DNA from: Marinobacter halodurans
GTDB lineage: Bacteria; Pseudomonadota; Gammaproteobacteria; Pseudomonadales; Oleiphilaceae
Direction of reading: 5' to 3'
DNA length: 64,000 bases
Assembly: GCF_004327985.1 (NCBI RefSeq)
Contig: NZ_SJDL01000006.1
Coordinates: forward strand, 119,612-183,611
Shown here: positions 18,270 to 28,385 of the stretch, piece by piece
How positions within the stretch are numbered: position 1 is the stretch's first letter
Layout: every line of letters begins with the position of its first letter
The notes under the pieces: generated by a model
Seen by the model: only the letters and a program-made list of their open reading frames with translations
The model's database searches: none
What the model was told of the DNA's origin: nothing
Translations under genes and position numbers: made by a program

Positions 18270-19003
18270 TCCGGCAGGACCTTGCGCAGGAAATCCCGGG
18301 TGCGCGGATCCCGGGGATTGGAGAACAGCTCCGACGGCGGGCCCTGTTCGACGATGCGGCCGCCGTCGACGAAGATCACCCGATCCGCCACATCCCGGGC
18401 AAAACTCATCTCGTGGGTAACCACCAGCATGGTCTGGTGTTCGCGGGCCAACTGTTTCATCAGCCCCGGCACTTCCTCGACCCATTCCGGGTCCAGCGAC
18501 GACGTGGGTTCGTCGAACAGGATCACCTCGGCACCGGTGGCCATGGCCCGGCCAATGCCCACCCGTTGTTGCTGGCCGCCGGACAGGGAGGCGGGATAGG
18601 CCTCGGCCTTGTCGGCCAGACCGATCCGCTGGAGAATCTCGCGGGCTTTCTGGCGGGCCTTCTCCTTGGGCCACCTGTCCACCACGATCAGCCGCTCGGC
18701 AATATTGTCGAGCGCATTCTTGTTGGCGAACAGCGCGTAGTTCTGGAACACGAAGGCGGTACGCCGGCGCAACGCCAGAATATCCTTGCGTGAGGTGGAG
18801 CAGGCGTCGACGGTCAGGTCGCCCACGGTGATTTCGCCGGCGGTCGGCGTTTCCAGGAAGTTGATGCAGCGCAGCAGGGTCGACTTGCCGGTCCCGGAGG
18901 GACCGATGACCACGACGATCTCGCCCTTGGCGATATCCAGGTCAATGCCGTCGAGTACCGTCTGTTTGCCGTACTCCTTGCGCAGTCCTTTCAGTTGGAT
19001 CAT
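18257..19003 (-). CDS. Polar amino-acid ABC transporter, ATP-binding protein
   Basis: A 248-residue ABC ATPase of the GlnQ/HisP class. Walker A is GPSGTGKST (residues 34-42), the signature is LSGGQQQR, and Walker B is VILFDEPTSSLDPE. The downstream switch His lies in VVTHEMSFARD. It overlaps the permease gene by 4 bases. It is the third gene of a minus-strand unit (binding protein, permease, ATPase) whose binding protein is broken, so the transporter may lack its own receptor. Confidence 0.93.
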   Translation of the reverse strand: MIQLKGLRKEYGKQTVLDGIDLDIAKGEIVVVIGPSGTGKSTLLRCINFLETPTAGEITVGDLTVDACSTSRKDILALRRRTAFVFQNYALFANKNALDNIAERLIVVDRWPKEKARQKAREILQRIGLADKAEAYPASLSGGQQQRVGIGRAMATGAEVILFDEPTSSLDPEWVEEVPGLMKQLAREHQTMLVVTHEMSFARDVADRVIFVDGGRIVEQGPPSELFSNPRDPRTRDFLRKVLPDQTA

Positions 19004-19674
19004 CGGCTATAGGCCCTGTTCAGTCGATGTTCCAGGTAACGCTGCAGCCAGGACAGCAACTCCACGATCCCCCTGTAGATAATCGCCACAATGATGAAGG
19101 CCTCGAAGTACAGGAAGCTGCCGGCGGCTTCTTTCTGGGCGGACCCCATCAGTTCAGTCACCCCCAGGGTGAAGGCCAGTGAAGTGGCCTTGATCATGTC
19201 GAGGAAGTAGTTCATCAGCGTGGGTACGGCGATGCGGGTGGCCTGCGGCAGGACGATGCGCCGCATGAGCTGGGCGTTGGTCATGCCGATCGACAGGGCT
19301 GCTTCGGTCTGGCTGCGGTCCACGCCGACGATCGCCGCGCGGATGGATTCCGCCATATAGGCGGAGAAGTGCATGGTCAGCCCCATAATGGTGGCGGTGA
19401 TGCCGTTGATGGCGGTCAGGGAGCTCATCAGTTGGGGCAGACCGTAGTAGAACAGGAACAGCTGCACCAGCAGCGGTGTCCCCCGGAAGAACGAAATGAA
19501 CAGCATGGCGAACCGGTCGAGTACCGGCACCTTCAGCACCCGGATCACCGCCAGCAGGCAGGCGAGGACCAGCGCCAGCACCATGCCGGCGGCGGCCATC
19601 TCCAGGGTCAGGGGCAGATACTTGAGCAGTACCGGTATCAGCCCCAGCATGTAGTCGAGATCTAGGACATTCAT
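19000..19674 (-). CDS. Polar amino-acid ABC transporter, permease
   Basis: A 224-residue HisMQ/GlnP-type permease. Five hydrophobic segments are visible, including GMVLALVLACLLAVI near the N terminus. The EAA-type loop region contains AALSIGMTNAQLMRRIVLPQATRIAVPTL-like sequence before the last helices. The motif FRGTPLLVQLFLFYYGLP is diagnostic of amino-acid permeases. It is coupled to the ATPase gene. Confidence 0.93.
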   Translation of the reverse strand: MNVLDLDYMLGLIPVLLKYLPLTLEMAAAGMVLALVLACLLAVIRVLKVPVLDRFAMLFISFFRGTPLLVQLFLFYYGLPQLMSSLTAINGITATIMGLTMHFSAYMAESIRAAIVGVDRSQTEAALSIGMTNAQLMRRIVLPQATRIAVPTLMNYFLDMIKATSLAFTLGVTELMGSAQKEAAGSFLYFEAFIIVAIIYRGIVELLSWLQRYLEHRLNRAYSR

Positions 19675-19688
19675 TCAACCGCCCCGGT

Positions 19689-20166
19689 TCAGGGTGTGGT
19701 GATGTCGGTGCCGAACCAGGATTCGGAAATGGATTTCAGGGTGCCGTTCTCGCGCAGTTTGGTGATGGCCTGATCCACCTGGTCCCGCAGGGCGCGGCCC
19801 TCTTCCGTGTCGCGGAACGGATAGGCATTGCTGATGCTGGAAAACGTCGGGCCGGCCAGGGCGAGGGGCAGCGGCTTGTCCTTGATGATCTGGCTGGCGC
19901 TGATCCGGTCCATCACGAACGCATCGACCCGGCCCAGGGCGGTGTCCTGCTCCAGGTTGCTCTCGTAGGTACGGATGTCGATCTGGTCCGCATAGGGCAG
20001 CTCGCGCAGCAGGGATTCGTAGTTGGAGCCCAGGTTCACGGCGACGCTCTTGCCCTTGAGATCCTCCACGCCATGGATCTCGTCGTTGCCTTTCTTGACC
20101 ACCACTTGGGCGCCGTCATAGACATAGGGCTGGGTGAACACGTACTTCTAGTAACAGTGCTTTCAT
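19689..20166 (-). pseudogene. Amino-acid ABC transporter substrate-binding protein, internally deleted
   Basis: Reading leftward from 20166 there is a normal gene start: GGGAG, then ATG and codons for MKALLL, the first residues of a signal peptide. After seven codons the frame shifts. From about 20150 a different frame encodes YVFTQPYVYDGAQVVV and continues as the C-terminal part of a family-3 periplasmic binding protein to a stop at 19689 (about 150 residues). The rest of the signal peptide and most of lobe 1, roughly 100 codons, are missing. The product could not be exported or fold normally. A true deletion and an assembly collapse cannot be separated here. Confidence 0.8.
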
Positions 20167-20204
20167 CGTATTCTCCCGGTATGCAGGTTGTTGGCGCTTA
20201 AGGC

Positions 20205-20801
20205 TTACGACGGCTTGAGCGCCTTGTACCAGAATTGCATGGGCTTTTCCGTGGGGGCGTGGTCTCCGATATCCGTCCAGGAATAGCCGGTTTCAAGGCC
20301 GGGTACGGGTTCATACCCACGCTTGCGCCAGAAGTTGTCCAGCGGTTGGTAATCGTTTGGTCTGGCCGGATGGTCCGCGGGACGGACGACGGCACAGAAC
20401 ACGGCATGGTCAAACCCCGCCTTGCGGGCGTGGGCCTCGCGTTCGTCGAAGAAGGCCACGCCCAGGCCCTGCCCACGGTATTCCCCGAGCAGGACGGATT
20501 CGCCATAGTAGAAAATATCGTCTGGATTCCAGCCGGCATCAACAAACGGCTGGCGAAAGGCGTCGTCTTCGTCCGCCATGGGGATGCCGGTCGAGGCACC
20601 GACAATGCGCCCGTCGTCGCGGGCTATCACGCAGATGGAGCCGGCGGAGCGGGCATAGGTGCGCAGGTACTGGCGCTCGTAGTCGGCGCTGCCGTCGTAC
20701 AGGTAGGGAAAATCGCGGAACACGGTCATGCGCAGGTCGGCCAGCGCATCCAGGTGGTCCAGTAGGGCGGCGCCTTGCAGTTTCTCAATTTTCACGGCCA
20801 T
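20205..20801 (-). CDS. GNAT-family N-acetyltransferase
   Basis: A 198-residue protein with the GNAT acetyl-CoA motif A, ESVLLGEYRGQGLGVAFFDER, where the R/Q-x-x-G-x-G/A pattern is RGQGLG. The preceding strand (GSICVIARDDGRIVGAS) fits motif D. It lies 38 bases upstream of the broken binding-protein gene on the same strand, so it could be cotranscribed with the transporter. It may acetylate an amino acid or small amine; the substrate is unknown. Confidence 0.85.
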   Translation of the reverse strand: MAVKIEKLQGAALLDHLDALADLRMTVFRDFPYLYDGSADYERQYLRTYARSAGSICVIARDDGRIVGASTGIPMADEDDAFRQPFVDAGWNPDDIFYYGESVLLGEYRGQGLGVAFFDEREAHARKAGFDHAVFCAVVRPADHPARPNDYQPLDNFWRKRGYEPVPGLETGYSWTDIGDHAPTEKPMQFWYKALKPS

Positions 20802-20922
20802 GGGAGATCCCGTTCAGTCCAGTTGAATCATTGTCAGGCTATGGATATGACTGCGCTGGTTTCGGGTTTCAACCCGTCAGGAACCTGCATGATCGACCCA
20901 CGGGCATCCCGCATGCCGTTCG

Positions 20923-22830
20923 TCACAGGGCCGAACGCCGGGGGACGGCGTCGAGGGCAAGCAACTGATCGATGGGAACCGGCTTGCTGAACAGGTAACC
21001 CTGCAGCAGTTCGCAACCCTGTTCCAGCAGCCAATGGCGCTGTTCTTCCGTTTCCACCCCTTCAGCCACGACCTCCATACCCAGGCCGCGGGCCAGGCCG
21101 AGGATCGACAGGGTGATGGCTTTGTCGTCGGCATTGTCAGGGATGTCGCGAATGAAGGAGCGGTCGATCTTTAATCGGGAGAAGGGGAGGTGCTTGAGTC
21201 GTGACAACGACGAGTAGCCGGTGCCGAAGTCGTCGATGGACAGCTTGGATCCCAGTGCGCCCAGTTCGTTGAGGATGGCCTGCATGCTTTTGGAATCGTC
21301 CTTGATCGCATCCTCGGTGAGTTCGAACTGCAGTTCACTGCCGCTGATGCCATAGTGTTCCAGCATCTCCTCCACCAGCTTGGGCAGGCGATCGTCCATA
21401 ACCTGCTCGGCGGACAGGTTGATGGCCATCACCGGCAATTCAATACCCTGGCTGGCGGTGCGCTGGCGGTCCTCGCACACCCGGCGCAGGACAGCGGTGC
21501 CCAGATCCTGCATCAAGCCGGCATTGCGGGCCACATCAAGGAATTCGATGGGCGACATCCACCCCTGCTCCGGGTGCTCCCAGCGGACCAGGGCCTCAAT
21601 GCTCACCATACGACGGTCCCGCGTATTCACGATCGGCTGGTAGAACACGTCCAGTTCGTTGCGCAGGATGGCCTGCCGCAATTCGCCCTCGAGTACGAAG
21701 CGGGACCGGGCCGTCGAGTGGATGTCCGAATTGAAGGTCTGCATGCGTGCCCGGCCATTCTCCTTGGCGTAGTACATGGCCGCTTCGGCGCTACGCAGGA
21801 GCGATTCGGTGTCCTTTCCATCGTCCGGGTACCGGCATACGCCAACGCTGGCCGTCATGCGCAGGGTTCGGTTATCGATCGCGATGGGATCACTGACACA
21901 GTGCTGGATCTGGTGAACGATTTGCTCCAGGTTGCAGTCACCGTCGGCATCGCGGACCAGGACGGCAAACTCGTCTCCGCCGATCCGGGCCACCTTGTCC
22001 CGGCCCTGCAGATACAGGCTGCGCAGGCGGTTGGCGATTTCGGAGATCACCCGGTTGCCGCCGGCGGCGCCCATGCCGTCGTTCACGCTCTTGAGCCGAT
22101 CCAGGTCGATCCAGATCAGGGTGAAGCCTTCTTCCGGCCGCTGGCGGATTTTCTGGATCAGGTGGTAGATCCTTTCGCGGAACGACTGCAGGTTGGGCAG
22201 CCCCGTCAGGCTGTCGAAATGGGTCACATAGTCCAGTTGCTTCTGGGAGTGGAGCCAGGCCTCGTGGGTATTGATCAGGCTGATGGTGTCGGCAATGGCG
22301 GTGGCGAAGGAGATTTCGGGCAGGGTCCAGGCGCGCCGTTTCAGCGATTCCAGGCAGATGACGCCGCTGAGCCGGCCGCCATCGAAGACCGGGGCATCAA
22401 GCAGGGAATGGATGCCGGGCGGCACGAAGTAGGACTGGGTAAACTGGGCGGTGCGCCGGTCGCTTCGGGCATCACTGGCATCGATGACGCGGGCGGTCCG
22501 GAGGGCCTGGAAGTAGGCCGGGTTGTCCTGTTCCTCCAGGGCGATCGGCTGATAGTCGTGGCCGCCCTCAAGCTGGAACAGGACTTCGCTGTCGATACGG
22601 TTTCCCGCCGCATTCATCTGCCAGATGCTGACGCGGTCGACTTGCAACAACTGGCCGGCCAGGTCGCTGAGCGCCGCCAGTTTCCGGCTGCGGTTGTCGT
22701 TGATAAAGTCCGGACGATGGTTGAGCTTCAGCAGTGCTTCGTGAAATTCGATGAATGTCTTGTTCTGGGACATCAATGCGTTACCAGTACCGGATTCATA
22801 ATCGGGAGTCATTTTGCGATCTGCTGACAC
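20923..22830 (-). CDS. GAF-GGDEF-EAL cyclic-di-GMP protein
   Basis: A soluble protein of up to 635 residues without membrane helices. Residues about 35-190 form a GAF-like sensor. The GGDEF domain has an intact RIGGDEF site, but the RxxD inhibitory site is not conserved (QGRD). The EAL domain keeps EALVRWEHP, DDFGTGYSSL and the KIDRSF strand, so phosphodiesterase activity is likely. The frame opens at a GTG at 22830, with ATGs at 22812 and 22773; none has a strong ribosome site, so the start is uncertain. Confidence 0.92.
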   Translation of the reverse strand: MSADRKMTPDYESGTGNALMSQNKTFIEFHEALLKLNHRPDFINDNRSRKLAALSDLAGQLLQVDRVSIWQMNAAGNRIDSEVLFQLEGGHDYQPIALEEQDNPAYFQALRTARVIDASDARSDRRTAQFTQSYFVPPGIHSLLDAPVFDGGRLSGVICLESLKRRAWTLPEISFATAIADTISLINTHEAWLHSQKQLDYVTHFDSLTGLPNLQSFRERIYHLIQKIRQRPEEGFTLIWIDLDRLKSVNDGMGAAGGNRVISEIANRLRSLYLQGRDKVARIGGDEFAVLVRDADGDCNLEQIVHQIQHCVSDPIAIDNRTLRMTASVGVCRYPDDGKDTESLLRSAEAAMYYAKENGRARMQTFNSDIHSTARSRFVLEGELRQAILRNELDVFYQPIVNTRDRRMVSIEALVRWEHPEQGWMSPIEFLDVARNAGLMQDLGTAVLRRVCEDRQRTASQGIELPVMAINLSAEQVMDDRLPKLVEEMLEHYGISGSELQFELTEDAIKDDSKSMQAILNELGALGSKLSIDDFGTGYSSLSRLKHLPFSRLKIDRSFIRDIPDNADDKAITLSILGLARGLGMEVVAEGVETEEQRHWLLEQGCELLQGYLFSKPVPIDQLLALDAVPRRSAL

Positions 22831-22930
22831 ACCGGGCGATCGGGTTTAATAATGGCAATCCCCTCACGGTCTGTCCAACCCGGTCGGCCGTTTGGCGGTT
22901 GTTCCATTCCACAGTACAACAGGAGGTATC

Positions 22931-23353
22931 ATGGCCTGGCATCAGACGATCATCACCCTGGATCCTAAGCCGCGTGGCTTTCACCTGGTCACCGGCGACG
23001 TCCTGTCGCAGCTGACGGTGCTGTCGGACTACCGGATCGGTCTGCTGCACCTGTTTATCCAGCACACCTCCGCGTCGCTTGCGGTCAACGAAAACGCCGA
23101 CCCGGACGTTCGCGGCGACCTGGAGCGGCATTTCAACGTGATGGTTCCGGAAAACGCGCCCCACTACGAACACACCATGGAAGGGCCCGATGATATGCCG
23201 GCCCACATCAAGAGCGTATTGATCGGACCGTCACTGACCCTGCCGATTCGCGACGGTCGCCCCGTACTGGGGACCTGGCAGGGCATCTACCTTTGTGAAC
23301 ACCGGGATCACGGCGGTGCCCGCCGGATTGTGGCGACGCTGCAGGGGGAGTGA
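22931..23353 (+). CDS. YjbQ/UPF0047 family protein
   Basis: A 140-residue protein of the YjbQ family, some members of which have weak thiamine-phosphate synthase activity. Family motifs are visible: [25 protein letters not shown], then [24 protein letters not shown] with the conserved His residues, and [13 protein letters not shown] at the end. A strong AGGAGG precedes the ATG at 22931; the frame extends further upstream but this start gives the family length. Followed by an intrinsic terminator. Confidence 0.9.
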   Translation: MAWHQTIITLDPKPRGFHLVTGDVLSQLTVLSDYRIGLLHLFIQHTSASLAVNENADPDVRGDLERHFNVMVPENAPHYEHTMEGPDDMPAHIKSVLIGPSLTLPIRDGRPVLGTWQGIYLCEHRDHGGARRIVATLQGE

Positions 23354-23365
23354 CAACGCGTCGGG

Positions 23366-23391
23366 ATGTCCGTTTGGAAATCGGACATTTT
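23366..23391 (+). terminator. Intrinsic terminator after yjbQ-like gene
   Basis: A 7-bp perfect stem (ATGTCCG at 23366-23372, CGGACAT at 23382-23388) with a 9-base loop is followed by a short T-run. It lies 13 bases after the stop codon. Confidence 0.65.
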
Positions 23392-23517
23392 GTGGTTTGG
23401 TCGACGTTTCTGTCGTCCAATAAAACAACTTATTACAAAAATGACCTATTCCGGTATATCAACTGTTTCATACTAAGCCTGTAATAAGCCCCATAACAAG
23501 AACGATACAGGCGATCT

Positions 23518-25380
23518 ATGGTTCGTTGGTTTTTACTGACAGCACTCCTTGTCACCGGTACCGCTGTTGCGGATCCACTGATTCTCTCGCCCTTTACCCA
23601 GAAGGAGGACCTGGCCTCCCACGTGAGTTACTGGGCGGAGGGCAATGGTGAAGTGTCGTTGCAGCAGGTGCTGAAGCTGGACGCCGCCGACTGGACCCGC
23701 AACACCGGCGAAGACATCAACCTGGGCTATCAGGACCAGGCCTACTGGTTCCGGCTGAGCATCGAGAATCCACAACTGACGCGCGTGGATAATCTGCTCG
23801 AGATTGCCTATCCGGTACTCGACAACATCGAGATTTACCAGGTTGTCGACGAAGTGGTGAGAACGTCGTGGTCGTTAGGGGACAAACAGCCGTTCTACGC
23901 TCGGCCCGTTCATTACCGCAACTTCCTGGTCCCGGTCGAGGTGCCGTCGCAGGGGGACACCACCCTGTACCTGCGGGTGCAGACCACCAGTTCGATGCAG
24001 TTGCCCATGACCTTCTGGACCCAGGAGGCGTTCTTTGCCTCGGAACAGCCGCGGTTGCTGCTGGAGGGGGCCTACTACGGCATCGTGCTGGTGATGATCC
24101 TGTACAACCTGTTCGTGTTCCTGGCGGTGGGCGAACGCAGCTTCCTCTACTACGTGGGCTACATCACCGCGATGCCGCTGTTCCTGGCGAGCCTGCACGG
24201 TATGGCCTTCCAGTACCTCTGGCCGGAAGCGACTTGGTGGAACGACCAGGCCATCATCTTTTTCCTCAACCTGACAGTGACGTTTGGCGGCATCTTTGCC
24301 ATGCGCTTCCTGTCGGTGCTGCCGCGGACCCATCCGGTGCTGGCCTGGGCGACGATCATCGTCGCGGCGCTGTCCGCCGTGTTTGCCCTGGCGGCCCTGG
24401 TGGTGCCGTACCGATACATGATTCACCCGACGATCATACTGGCTGCGATCGGCTGCACCGGTATGGTGGTGCTGGGCCTGGTCCGCTGGCTGAAGCAGGA
24501 TCCCGCGGCCCGTTACTTCGGGGTGGCCTGGTTCTTCATGCTGTTTGGCGGCGTGGTGCTGGCGCTGAACAAGTTCACCGTGCTGCCGCAGAACCTGTTT
24601 ACGGAGAATGCCACCCAGGTCGGATCGGCGCTGGGGGTGATCCTGCTGTCCATTGCCCTGGCGGATCGTCTCAACAAGGAAAAGAAGCGTAACTTCGAGG
24701 CCCAGCAGAAACTGTATCGGGAAGAGCGTAAGGCCCGACTGGCGCAGGAGAAGAGCCTGCAGATCCAGCAGGAAGCCAACGCGTTGCTGGAAGAGCGGGT
24801 ACAGGAGCGTACCCGGGACCTGGAGAACCTCAACGAACGACTGATGGAACTGAGCGCCACCGACGCGTTGACCGGACTCAAGAACCGGGGACACTTCGAC
24901 CGGGCCTTCCAGTCGGCCTGTGTCAAAGCCTATCGGTTTGGCCAACCCCTCTCGCTGTTGGTGGTGGATATCGACCACTTCAAGCAGTTCAACGACAAGT
25001 ACGGCCACTTGGTGGGGGACGATTGCCTGCAGATGGTCACCCAGGGTATCCGCCAGTTCGTGACCCGCCCGCAGGATCTGGCGGCGCGCTATGGCGGCGA
25101 GGAGTTCGTCGTCCTGCTGCCGGACACTCCGGAGGAGGGCGCCGTGCGCGTGGCGGAAAAGATCCGCCAGGACATCGCCGCCACCGATTTCCGCGTGTCG
25201 GACGAGATCCTGCGCCTGACGGTAAGCATCGGCGTCTGCTCCCTGATCCCTGGCCAGGCCGATGCCACCAAGCAGATCTTCACCCGTGCCGACCAGGCAC
25301 TCTATGAGGCCAAGGGCGCCGGTCGCAACCGCGTGTCAGTCTTCCGGCCCGACGAGGAAGCGGCCCTGAACCCGGTGTGA
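23518..25380 (+). CDS. 7TMR-DISM diguanylate cyclase
   Basis: A 620-residue membrane receptor. A signal peptide (residues 1-19) is followed by a periplasmic 7TMR-DISMED2 domain to about residue 170. Seven helices span about residues 180-385, then a coiled coil (about 390-445, KKRNFEAQQKLYREERKARL) and a C-terminal GGDEF domain. The active site is GGEEF (526-530), and an RxxD inhibitory site (RPQD) sits five residues before it, so c-di-GMP synthesis with product feedback is expected. The AT-rich 160 bases upstream probably hold its promoter. The sensed ligand may be a carbohydrate, as proposed for this domain. Confidence 0.94.
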   Translation: MVRWFLLTALLVTGTAVADPLILSPFTQKEDLASHVSYWAEGNGEVSLQQVLKLDAADWTRNTGEDINLGYQDQAYWFRLSIENPQLTRVDNLLEIAYPVLDNIEIYQVVDEVVRTSWSLGDKQPFYARPVHYRNFLVPVEVPSQGDTTLYLRVQTTSSMQLPMTFWTQEAFFASEQPRLLLEGAYYGIVLVMILYNLFVFLAVGERSFLYYVGYITAMPLFLASLHGMAFQYLWPEATWWNDQAIIFFLNLTVTFGGIFAMRFLSVLPRTHPVLAWATIIVAALSAVFALAALVVPYRYMIHPTIILAAIGCTGMVVLGLVRWLKQDPAARYFGVAWFFMLFGGVVLALNKFTVLPQNLFTENATQVGSALGVILLSIALADRLNKEKKRNFEAQQKLYREERKARLAQEKSLQIQQEANALLEERVQERTRDLENLNERLMELSATDALTGLKNRGHFDRAFQSACVKAYRFGQPLSLLVVDIDHFKQFNDKYGHLVGDDCLQMVTQGIRQFVTRPQDLAARYGGEEFVVLLPDTPEEGAVRVAEKIRQDIAATDFRVSDEILRLTVSIGVCSLIPGQADATKQIFTRADQALYEAKGAGRNRVSVFRPDEEAALNPV

Positions 25381-25400
25381 TGCCGACCGTCGCGCCCCTC

Positions 25401-28385
25401 CTACAGGGACGTCTGATCCCGCGCCTGCCAGCGTGACTTCAGGGCATCGGAGAAACGCTGGTCTCCCTTGTCTTCCGTGCTCAGCAACAGCGTAAAGTAG
25501 CTCCCGTCGGTGCGGGTGATCTGTACCAGTGTGGGCGAGTTCAGGCTGCCAGGCGTCACCTTGAGATCGGCGATCTCGTCGAACCCGACCTTCTCGGTCT
25601 GCAGGCGTGATGCGGTATCGTGCCAGTAAGCAAACACACCCTGGCTGGTCAGGCCGTTGCCCTCGGCCGTGTAATCCAGGAAACCGCTCGCATAGAACTG
25701 GATGAGCGTTTCGCGGGGTGTCAGCAGATGTTCGCGATCCAGAAACAGGCGCACTTTCGTGGGAACCTTGTCGCCGGCCATGACGTGACTGGGCGGCACC
25801 AGGTAGAGGGTGGTGCCCAGTTCAAAGGCGAAGATCACCGCGAAGAACAGCGCCAGGATCCCATGCCGTACTCGCCAGCGGGAATTGAAGCGGAAGCGGT
25901 CGTTGTCCCCGTTGAGCTGGTTGTAGAAACGCTGCAGCGGCAGCAGGCAAAGGCTGGCCAGGATCAGGGCGCCGTAACAGACCCATATGACGGAGCTGGA
26001 GGTCAGGGTGCCCAGGACAAAATACGCCACAGCCGGCACTGCAAGCGCCGCGGTAGGCCAGCGCAGTGACGCTTCCGGCAGGGTCTGGCGGCGGGCGTCG
26101 GCGTACAGTCCGTACAGTGTAAAGCCCAGGAAAAACGCGCGCACCGGGGCCCACAGCGGCCGCTGGTCCCGATCCCGGATGTAGGCCCAGTTCCGGTAAC
26201 CCCAGAACAGCGAATACAGGCCCAGGGACATGATGTTCAGCAGGATGAGTTTGGGAACGGACACCGGGTAGTAGGCGCCGCCGTCGAGGGTTTTCTCGTG
26301 GCGGCGGTCCCGCAGGTAATCCACCACGCTGATCACCAGCAACAACAGCACGAGCGATACCACGATCACGCCGATGCCATAGGGTGAGATGGGTGCGTCC
26401 GGGCCGGGGCCGTCGAGGGTTTCCTGCAGCCCGTAGTAACGCAGGTCGTTCACCTGCTGCAGGTCGGCCATGAAGGCTTCGGTGTCGGTCGCGGGGACAT
26501 GATCGGCCTGCGAGCGGAATCGATGACTGACCGTTAGCACGCCGCCGGTGTAGGTGACGTCCCGCTGGTAGTCGAAGTAATCGCTGTCCACACGCTGGTG
26601 TTCTTCCGGCAGCATCCACTGACTGCCCAGGTCCACCTTGATGTCCTGGCGCAGGCGGATGGGATCAAACAGCGCGTAGGGCGCGGTGCGATGGCGGGTC
26701 GCCGGTGCGCTGAGGAAGTTGCTGAGCTGATCGCCATCGAGCCACGCCACCCGGCGACTGGCGTCTTCATCCTTTTCCCAGAGTGACGGAACCTCGTAAT
26801 GCTCCTCGATGACCATCCGGTTTTCTTCCGGATAGTCGTGGTAGGTGGCAGGGCTGTACGTTTTAACGCCTGGATACAGCGACTCGTAGTAGTCCAGGTA
26901 ATCGCTGTGGAACTGCTCCCCCGAGCGGGCAATGCGGCCGCGGATGTAGCTGGCCTCGCTGCCCCGAAACTCGGTCATGATGATCAGTTCCCCGGCTTGC
27001 GAGGCGTCCTCCGGCAGCAGGACCCGCTGAGTGACGGTCTGGCTGGGGAATGCGGAGTCCGGGATGACAGGTCGGATGACTTGGGGGGTATCCGGTCCGT
27101 CACCGAGGATCAGGCCGGCGCCAAACACAGCCGGCGTACGGAACTCGAGGGCCCCGCGCTGGTGCGTGTCGGTGGCGTCCAACCAGTACGATCGGCCGTT
27201 GAGCTGCGCCCGCGTGATGACGTGGTCGAACAGTAGCGGGCTGGCGGGTTCGTCAACGATGGTCTGGCGCAGGCTGGTGTTGACCAGCACGGCGTTCGCC
27301 GGGATGTCCAGTTGTTGAAGCAGCGTGTTGAGCAGCAGGGTCTTGTCCTTGCAGTCCCCGAACCGGCGCTTCAGCGTCTGCGATGGCTCTGACGGCTGGT
27401 GCGACCCGGCACCCAGCTCAATCCCCACGTAGCGGATGTCCTGTTGCACGAACGACAGCGCGGCGGTCAGACGTTGTTCCGGTGTTTGGGTCCTGGCGCG
27501 GATGTCGTCCGCCAGGGCCCGCACGGAAGGCGCCGGATGGTCGGGGATGCGGAACAGCCTTGATGCCCATTGATGGATCGTCGGCCAGCCGCTGAATTCG
27601 CTGAGTGTGACGGTGGGCTTGTCGACGTACCAGCCTGGGGCTTCGCTGTCGACGTTCTGGCCCGGCACATTGTCCCGCTGCCGGCGGTATTCGATGATGC
27701 CATCCTGGCGGGTCTGCTCGAAGTCGGCCCGACCGGGGCGTGCCTGCAGTGTCAGTGGCTGGGTTTCCGGCACGAGGATGCGCAGTGAGTGTCGGGCCAG
27801 GGAAACGCTCCACTGCAGGGGCAGGAACGCCGAGTAGCGTCCGTCGAAAACGGGATTGTTGCCGATGACGGAATAGCTGTACTCCACCGTATCGCCCACG
27901 CGCAGGTCATCCAGCACCGTGTGCGCGGTGAGGTTACCGTTATAGAGCTGGCGTTCCAGGTTGGATTCCCGCTGGTAGATCTGGAAGTCGGCCGTGGGCA
28001 GCCGGTCGATGACACGCCCGTCGCGATGGATGCGGATGCGGTGGATCACGATGGATTCGTAATCCGGGTCGTAGGTGACGGACAGGGAACTGTTGTCCTG
28101 CAACCCTTCGGCGTTGCGGATGTGATTGGCAAGGTGAAAGAACTGTCGTGGCGTATCACCTGTCAGGTTCAGCTGCTCGTCGAAAAGCAGGACGTCGGTG
28201 CTGCCGGACCCTTCATGACCGTCGGATTCCACGACAGGGATGTCTATCGGAGTAACCCAGTCCGGTACCGGTCCGGTGGGCACTTCCGCGGCTCCGGCTG
28301 TCGATGCAGACAGTCCCAGGATCAGGACGAGCAGTAGGGTAAGGGGGAAGGCACTTGCGTCCTGCAAGCGGGATCGGGGATTCAT
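25401..28385 (-). CDS. DUF3857 / transglutaminase-like protein with C-terminal membrane module
   Basis: A 994-residue envelope protein. An N-terminal signal peptide (residues about 15-35) is followed by a DUF3857 domain and a transglutaminase-like core with the catalytic Cys345 in GDCKDKTLL, and downstream DHV and WLDAT supplying His and Asp. From about residue 690 there is one helix, then a DUF4234-like module (YYPVSVPKLILLN, LYSLFWGYRNW) with several helices, and a soluble C-terminal domain of about 150 residues. The frame extends 174 codons upstream, but only the ATG at 28385 gives a signal peptide. Likely a periplasmic peptidase-like protein anchored to the inner membrane; substrate unknown. 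Confidence 0.85.
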   Translation of the reverse strand: MNPRSRLQDASAFPLTLLLVLILGLSASTAGAAEVPTGPVPDWVTPIDIPVVESDGHEGSGSTDVLLFDEQLNLTGDTPRQFFHLANHIRNAEGLQDNSSLSVTYDPDYESIVIHRIRIHRDGRVIDRLPTADFQIYQRESNLERQLYNGNLTAHTVLDDLRVGDTVEYSYSVIGNNPVFDGRYSAFLPLQWSVSLARHSLRILVPETQPLTLQARPGRADFEQTRQDGIIEYRRQRDNVPGQNVDSEAPGWYVDKPTVTLSEFSGWPTIHQWASRLFRIPDHPAPSVRALADDIRARTQTPEQRLTAALSFVQQDIRYVGIELGAGSHQPSEPSQTLKRRFGDCKDKTLLLNTLLQQLDIPANAVLVNTSLRQTIVDEPASPLLFDHVITRAQLNGRSYWLDATDTHQRGALEFRTPAVFGAGLILGDGPDTPQVIRPVIPDSAFPSQTVTQRVLLPEDASQAGELIIMTEFRGSEASYIRGRIARSGEQFHSDYLDYYESLYPGVKTYSPATYHDYPEENRMVIEEHYEVPSLWEKDEDASRRVAWLDGDQLSNFLSAPATRHRTAPYALFDPIRLRQDIKVDLGSQWMLPEEHQRVDSDYFDYQRDVTYTGGVLTVSHRFRSQADHVPATDTEAFMADLQQVNDLRYYGLQETLDGPGPDAPISPYGIGVIVVSLVLLLLVISVVDYLRDRRHEKTLDGGAYYPVSVPKLILLNIMSLGLYSLFWGYRNWAYIRDRDQRPLWAPVRAFFLGFTLYGLYADARRQTLPEASLRWPTAALAVPAVAYFVLGTLTSSSVIWVCYGALILASLCLLPLQRFYNQLNGDNDRFRFNSRWRVRHGILALFFAVIFAFELGTTLYLVPPSHVMAGDKVPTKVRLFLDREHLLTPRETLIQFYASGFLDYTAEGNGLTSQGVFAYWHDTASRLQTEKVGFDEIADLKVTPGSLNSPTLVQITRTDGSYFTLLLSTEDKGDQRFSDALKSRWQARDQTSL

